Assembly (NCBI GenBank): GCA_025997715.1
Contig: BNUY01000067.1
Span: 1-15,801, forward strand
Source: Spirochaetia bacterium
Lineage (GTDB): Bacteria > Spirochaetota > Spirochaetia > Treponematales > Breznakiellaceae
Length of the DNA: 15,801 nt
Reading direction: 5' to 3'
Shown: piece by piece, positions 12,728-15,801 of the stretch
Layout of the letters: each line of letters starts with the position of its first letter
How positions within the stretch are numbered: the first letter of the stretch is position 1
Translations under genes and position numbers: made by a program
Notes under the pieces: generated by a model
Told to the model about the DNA's origin: nothing
Databases searched by the model: none
The model's input: the letters and a program-made list of their open reading frames with translations, nothing else

Positions 12728-13990
12728 TCAGAATTGTCCCCCAATACTCAGGGTGGGCCTGAGATACCCCGGCTGGGATTGGTCCTTGGGGGAAAAAACA
12801 TGAATGAAATCAATGCCGGTTTCGAGGAAGAGGGGGCCCCAGAAACGCCACTGGAAGGTGAAGCCCGCATCCAGGGAGAGGTACGCGCTGGTCAGGGGGT
12901 CCTCTTTGCCATCGCCGTAGTCAAAATAAAAATCCGCTACCCAATTTATCCCTGCCCCCAGGTGGAAATTAAGAGCCATTTTCCGGTTCGGCAGCCACAA
13001 CTGGTAGAGCAGATTGAGATACAATCCTATATCATGGGCCGTAACCGTATAATTGCTTTTTTGCTCCTCCAGTTTATGCCAGGAGGCGTTCAGTTCCGCC
13101 CCTAAATTACCCCAGTTCCGCTTTAGGGGGAGCACCCCTACCCGGGCGGCGAAGCCCAGGGGAAAGATGGCGCTTTCAAAGGCATCACCCCTGAACAGGC
13201 CCCCGTACAGGGGCACGGCAGGGACATATCCCGCCGAGATAATGATATCGGGCCTGGTGAAACGGGTATCGGCGGTTTTTTCCCCGGCGGCCTCTGATTT
13301 CTCATGGACAGTAAGGATGCCCCGGGAGTCCGCAAGCCCCCCGGGGTTTCTGATATATACATCGTAGATACCCGGCGGGAGCTCTTTTTTATCGAAGGTA
13401 AGCAGGAGGGTTTCCCCCTTAAACGTGGTACTCCGGGGACGTATATCCTGTCCGTCAGGGGCGCCGAGGGGGCGGAGCATAATAAGCGCCTCCGGGTCAA
13501 TATTCCGCCCGGTTATGGTAATTTGCCAAGGAGACCTGGTCTTCGGGAAAAATGCTTCCGGGGAAATCGTGAGTATCTCCGGCTGGAGGGCGTTTAAAAC
13601 CGTAAAATATACATAGTCCATGGTATATTCAAGCTGCCGGAGGAGATTATATACCTCCACCGCATACCGGTATTTGCCGGGCCGGAGAGAAAGGCTCAGA
13701 AAATTTTCCGTGGTCGATTCCCGGAGCTGTTCCGTATACTCCCCGTCTCGCTCTATTTCAATGACCACCTCATAGCGGAATACCAGGGGGTCGTCCTCCC
13801 AGGAAAGACGCTGAACAAACCGCTGCTCAAAACGATAATCGCCCTCCGGCTCTGTATCCTGGGCAAAGGTCCCGGAGACCAGCCACAGAGAGAACAAGCC
13901 CAGCAGCAATGGAACCGATAGGTTCCTTAGAACCGGCAGGTTCCTTAGAACCGGTATGTCCTTATTGACCATAGACTTTGCCCGGATCAT
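12728..13990 (-). CDS. Predicted outer-membrane protein with IPT/TIG-like domain (420 aa)
   Basis: A signal peptide is visible: a basic lead, then VPLLLGLFSLWLVSGTFA before QD. About residues 50-125 look like a beta-rich module, and about 130-235 (PEILTISPEAFFP through GIYDVYIRNPGGLADS) resemble an IPT/TIG domain. The C-terminal 180 residues alternate hydrophobic and polar, are rich in Gly, Tyr, Phe and Trp, and end in Phe (SIGGQF), as outer-membrane beta-barrels do. The start is uncertain: ATG 13990 or ATG 13972, both overlapping the previous gene, neither with a good ribosome site. The N-terminus contains an 18-bp repeat giving IPVLRNLPVLRNLSV. It probably works with the secreted protein encoded just upstream; the role is unknown. 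Confidence 0.7.
   Translation of the reverse strand: MIRAKSMVNKDIPVLRNLPVLRNLSVPLLLGLFSLWLVSGTFAQDTEPEGDYRFEQRFVQRLSWEDDPLVFRYEVVIEIERDGEYTEQLRESTTENFLSLSLRPGKYRYAVEVYNLLRQLEYTMDYVYFTVLNALQPEILTISPEAFFPKTRSPWQITITGRNIDPEALIMLRPLGAPDGQDIRPRSTTFKGETLLLTFDKKELPPGIYDVYIRNPGGLADSRGILTVHEKSEAAGEKTADTRFTRPDIIISAGYVPAVPLYGGLFRGDAFESAIFPLGFAARVGVLPLKRNWGNLGAELNASWHKLEEQKSNYTVTAHDIGLYLNLLYQLWLPNRKMALNFHLGAGINWVADFYFDYGDGKEDPLTSAYLSLDAGFTFQWRFWGPLFLETGIDFIHVFSPKDQSQPGYLRPTLSIGGQF
13913..13956 (-). repeat. Tandem 18-bp palindromic units in a signal-peptide region
   Basis: GGTTCCTTAGAACCGG recurs at 13921-13936 and 13939-13954 (18-bp period), with a partial unit before them. Each contains GGTTC-CTTA-GAACC, a 5-bp stem and 4-nt loop. 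They encode repeated PVLRNL ahead of the hydrophobic core of the signal peptide, making its n-region unusually long. Compare the 18-bp palindromic pair at 2083-2117. Confidence 0.75.
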
Positions 13991-15801
13991 TTGCGGTTTT
14001 CTGCGGGATCACCGGAAGGGACAGAGTGAAACGGTTTTCGCTGAGGGTTCCCCGCCGTTCAATAGCGCCATTTGCGGCCCGCCTGAGGGATTCCACCTGC
14101 CAGACAAAGGTACCGTTCCGGAGGAGACTCACTTCAATGGCCTTAGAAGTAATCGCCGAACTTTCCCATCGCTGAATAAGCTGCCGCCTGCCGCCGTCCT
14201 CCCGGTAGAGGGCCAGGGTATAGACATTTGCCCCCGGTACCGCAGCCCAGGCAAAGGTAATGAACTCGGTGTCCCTGAGCCGATCCGGGCCAAAATAGGC
14301 GTTATTTTCAGGCAGTAAGAGCCGGGCTGCGCTTAGCAAGGTCCCCGGAGAAGAAGCCGCCGGGGTTGAGGCCGCCGAAGCTGGAGCTGCCGGAGTTGGA
14401 GCCGCCGGAGTTGAGGCCGTCGAAGCTGCGGCCGCCGGGGTTGGGACCGCCGAAGCTGGAACTGCCGGGGTTGAGGCCGCCGGGGTTGAGGCCGCCGAAG
14501 TTGAGGCCGTCGGGGTTGAGGCCGTCGAAGCTACGGCTGCCGGAGTTGAGGCCGCCGGAGTTAGTGCCGCCGGAGTTGAGGCCGCCAGAGTTGGGACCGC
14601 CGAAGCTGAGACCGCCGGGGTTGGGGCCGTCGAAGCTGCGGCTGCCGGGGTTGAGGCCGTCGAAGCTGGAACTGCCGAAGCTGAGGTCGCCGAAGCTACG
14701 GCTGCCGGAGTTGGGGCCGCCGAAGCTGGATCTGCCGGAGTTGGGACCACCGGAGTTGGGGGCGGCGACAGGGCTACCTGGAAACTTCGGGCCGGGGTCT
14801 GCACATTCCCGTCACCGGCTTTTACCCGCCAGTACCACCGCCCCTCATCCAGGGTTGAGCCCCGAGAGGCCGCGTTTGCTGCCCAGGATCCCCCCGAAAC
14901 TGCCTCATCGATCACCAGCCGGGAAAAGTCCGGGGTATCGGAAACCTGAAAACGCAGGGATTCGGTAAGGTTCGTCTTCCAGGTAAATTCCGGCAACCGG
15001 GTGTCTGATACGGTGTAATTATTCGGGGGGAAGGTAGGGCGCAGGACAAGTTCCCCCGCAGTAACGGTAAAGGACCGGGAAGGCGAAACCTCCGACATGG
15101 TTCCGTCACCGCCGGTTTGGTATACCCCCCAATAATAGCGCCCTTCCCGGAGTTCCGTCGGGACATATCGATAATAATTGGTGGTCACCTGTCGGGTAAG
15201 CACCGGCGCCTGCAAGCTGGGGGAGGTGGAAACCAGCAGGGTATAGGAGCCGGCTTCGGGCTCGCTCTTCCAGGAGAAATAGATGTCCCGCAGGGAAGCG
15301 GTAAGCGGCGCCGGGGCAATGTTGATGAAAGACTCCGCCGGGGGATTCTGTAGGGTGGGAGCCGCCAGGGTTCCAGTTTGGGTGATGGTAAAAGACGCGA
15401 TGGCCGAGGGGACAAGCCCCCCCTCATCGGACCTTAGGTCCGCGCCATTGTCCGGGGTGGGGATTACCCGCCAGTACCAGCGGCCGGCTCCCAGGCCGGA
15501 ATGGACAAAAGAGAGGGTCTCACCGGAATTGCCCCGGACCAGGGTCTGCAGCACGGGATTTGCAATGCCGGGATTATCCGCCACCTCTATTATATAGGAA
15601 GAAACTTCGGATGAAGCCGTCCATTGAAAGGTAAGCGCCGGCAGCCGGCTGAGGTAGCGGTATTCGTAGCCCCCCACGGGACTCACCAACTGGGGCGCCG
15701 GCACATAGCTTATCGTCAATTTACCGAGGGCAGCGTTAGCTGTTCCGGTTGCCCCGTCCGCGCTCACCGCATAGGCCCGCCAAAAATAGGCCCCCGGCGC
15801 C
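13962..15801 (-). CDS. Secreted FN3-like repeat protein with Ala/Pro/Ser/Thr linker (5' partial)
   Basis: The frame stays open to the right edge and the edge codons read APGAYFWRAYAVSADG, so the GTG at 15767 is not the start and the gene continues outside. Visible are repeated beta-sandwich-like modules of about 95-110 residues, each ending in a motif like RWYWRV: GAYFWRAY, GRWYWRVIP, GRYYWGVYQ, GRWYWRVKA and GTFVWQVES. Between the fourth and fifth lies a linker of about 135 residues rich in Ala, Pro, Ser and Thr. This looks like an exported, surface or periplasmic adhesion or scaffold protein, but the signal peptide is outside the window. Its stop overlaps the start of the outer-membrane-protein gene, which suggests a joint function. 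Confidence 0.7.
   Translation of the reverse strand, partial: APGAYFWRAYAVSADGATGTANAALGKLTISYVPAPQLVSPVGGYEYRYLSRLPALTFQWTASSEVSSYIIEVADNPGIANPVLQTLVRGNSGETLSFVHSGLGAGRWYWRVIPTPDNGADLRSDEGGLVPSAIASFTITQTGTLAAPTLQNPPAESFINIAPAPLTASLRDIYFSWKSEPEAGSYTLLVSTSPSLQAPVLTRQVTTNYYRYVPTELREGRYYWGVYQTGGDGTMSEVSPSRSFTVTAGELVLRPTFPPNNYTVSDTRLPEFTWKTNLTESLRFQVSDTPDFSRLVIDEAVSGGSWAANAASRGSTLDEGRWYWRVKAGDGNVQTPARSFQVALSPPPTPVVPTPADPASAAPTPAAVASATSASAVPASTASTPAAAASTAPTPAVSASAVPTLAASTPAALTPAASTPAAVASTASTPTASTSAASTPAASTPAVPASAVPTPAAAASTASTPAAPTPAAPASAASTPAASSPGTLLSAARLLLPENNAYFGPDRLRDTEFITFAWAAVPGANVYTLALYREDGGRRQLIQRWESSAITSKAIEVSLLRNGTFVWQVESLRRAANGAIERRGTLSENRFTLSLPVIPQKTANDPGKVYGQ
14362..14751 (-). repeat. 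15-bp tandem repeat coding for five-residue units
   Basis: Twenty-six degenerate 15-bp units (plus-strand form near GGGGTTGAGGCCGCC or GAAGCTGCGGCTGCC) run without break. On the minus strand they encode STPAA-, SAVPT- and STASTP-like pentads, forming the flexible linker of the FN3-like protein. Such arrays change length by slippage without breaking the frame. Confidence 0.85.

Noticed and set aside
14366..14968. Plus-strand frame with RPPKLRPPGL-type repeats
   Set aside because: It is a reverse reading of the 15-bp linker repeat of the FN3-like protein; no start signal.

Overview
The window most resembles a chromosomal segment of a spirochaete, probably a Treponema of the termite-gut type. 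This is inferred from gene content (HU, Lnt, bactofilin, ClpP and PncC in one run, a two-cNMP-domain Crp-like protein, long FN3-like secreted proteins) and a moderately GC-rich composition. No rRNA, tRNA or CRISPR array is visible.

Layout. (a) 1-1148, minus strand: an Rpn-family nuclease gene followed by at least two tandem stand-alone copies of its own 3' end; the array runs off the left edge. (b) 1201-1437: a MITE-like element with 17-bp terminal inverted repeats, 12-bp flanking direct repeats and an internal hairpin. (c) 1445-7191, minus strand: a tightly packed nine-gene operon read from a TTGACA-17-TATCTT promoter at 7291-7263, in the order small zinc-ribbon protein, rpsT, HU, lnt, a receiver-domain protein lacking its phosphoacceptor Asp, bactofilin, pncC-like, clpP, Zn-dependent phospholipase C domain protein. 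Several junctions overlap by 4-23 nt. (d) 7337-9334, plus strand: a divergent promoter with a 23-bp dyad, an IscR-like Rrf2 regulator with three Cys, and a 503-504-residue membrane protein of unknown function. (e) 9458-10984, plus strand: a second, different Rpn-family gene followed by three extra tandem copies of its 3' end, each an intact small frame overlapping the previous one by ATGTTTGA. (f) 10985-11476: repeat-like DNA and a possible gene remnant. (g) 11477-15801, minus strand: a Crp-like protein with two cyclic-nucleotide domains and its own promoter, preceded by an outer-membrane barrel-like protein and a long FN3-like repeat protein with an Ala/Pro/Ser/Thr linker that continues past the right edge.

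Main point. Rpn proteins are known toxin-antitoxin genes-within-genes: the C-terminal part (RpnS) is translated from an internal start and blocks the full-length nuclease (RpnL). Here two dissimilar Rpn genes both have a strong internal Shine-Dalgarno and start for an RpnS-like product. In both, that RpnS-like module has then been duplicated in tandem as separate small genes. Module lengths differ by whole 4-residue units. I infer expanded antitoxin arrays, which I do not know to have been described. Slippage-generated duplicates without function remain the main alternative.
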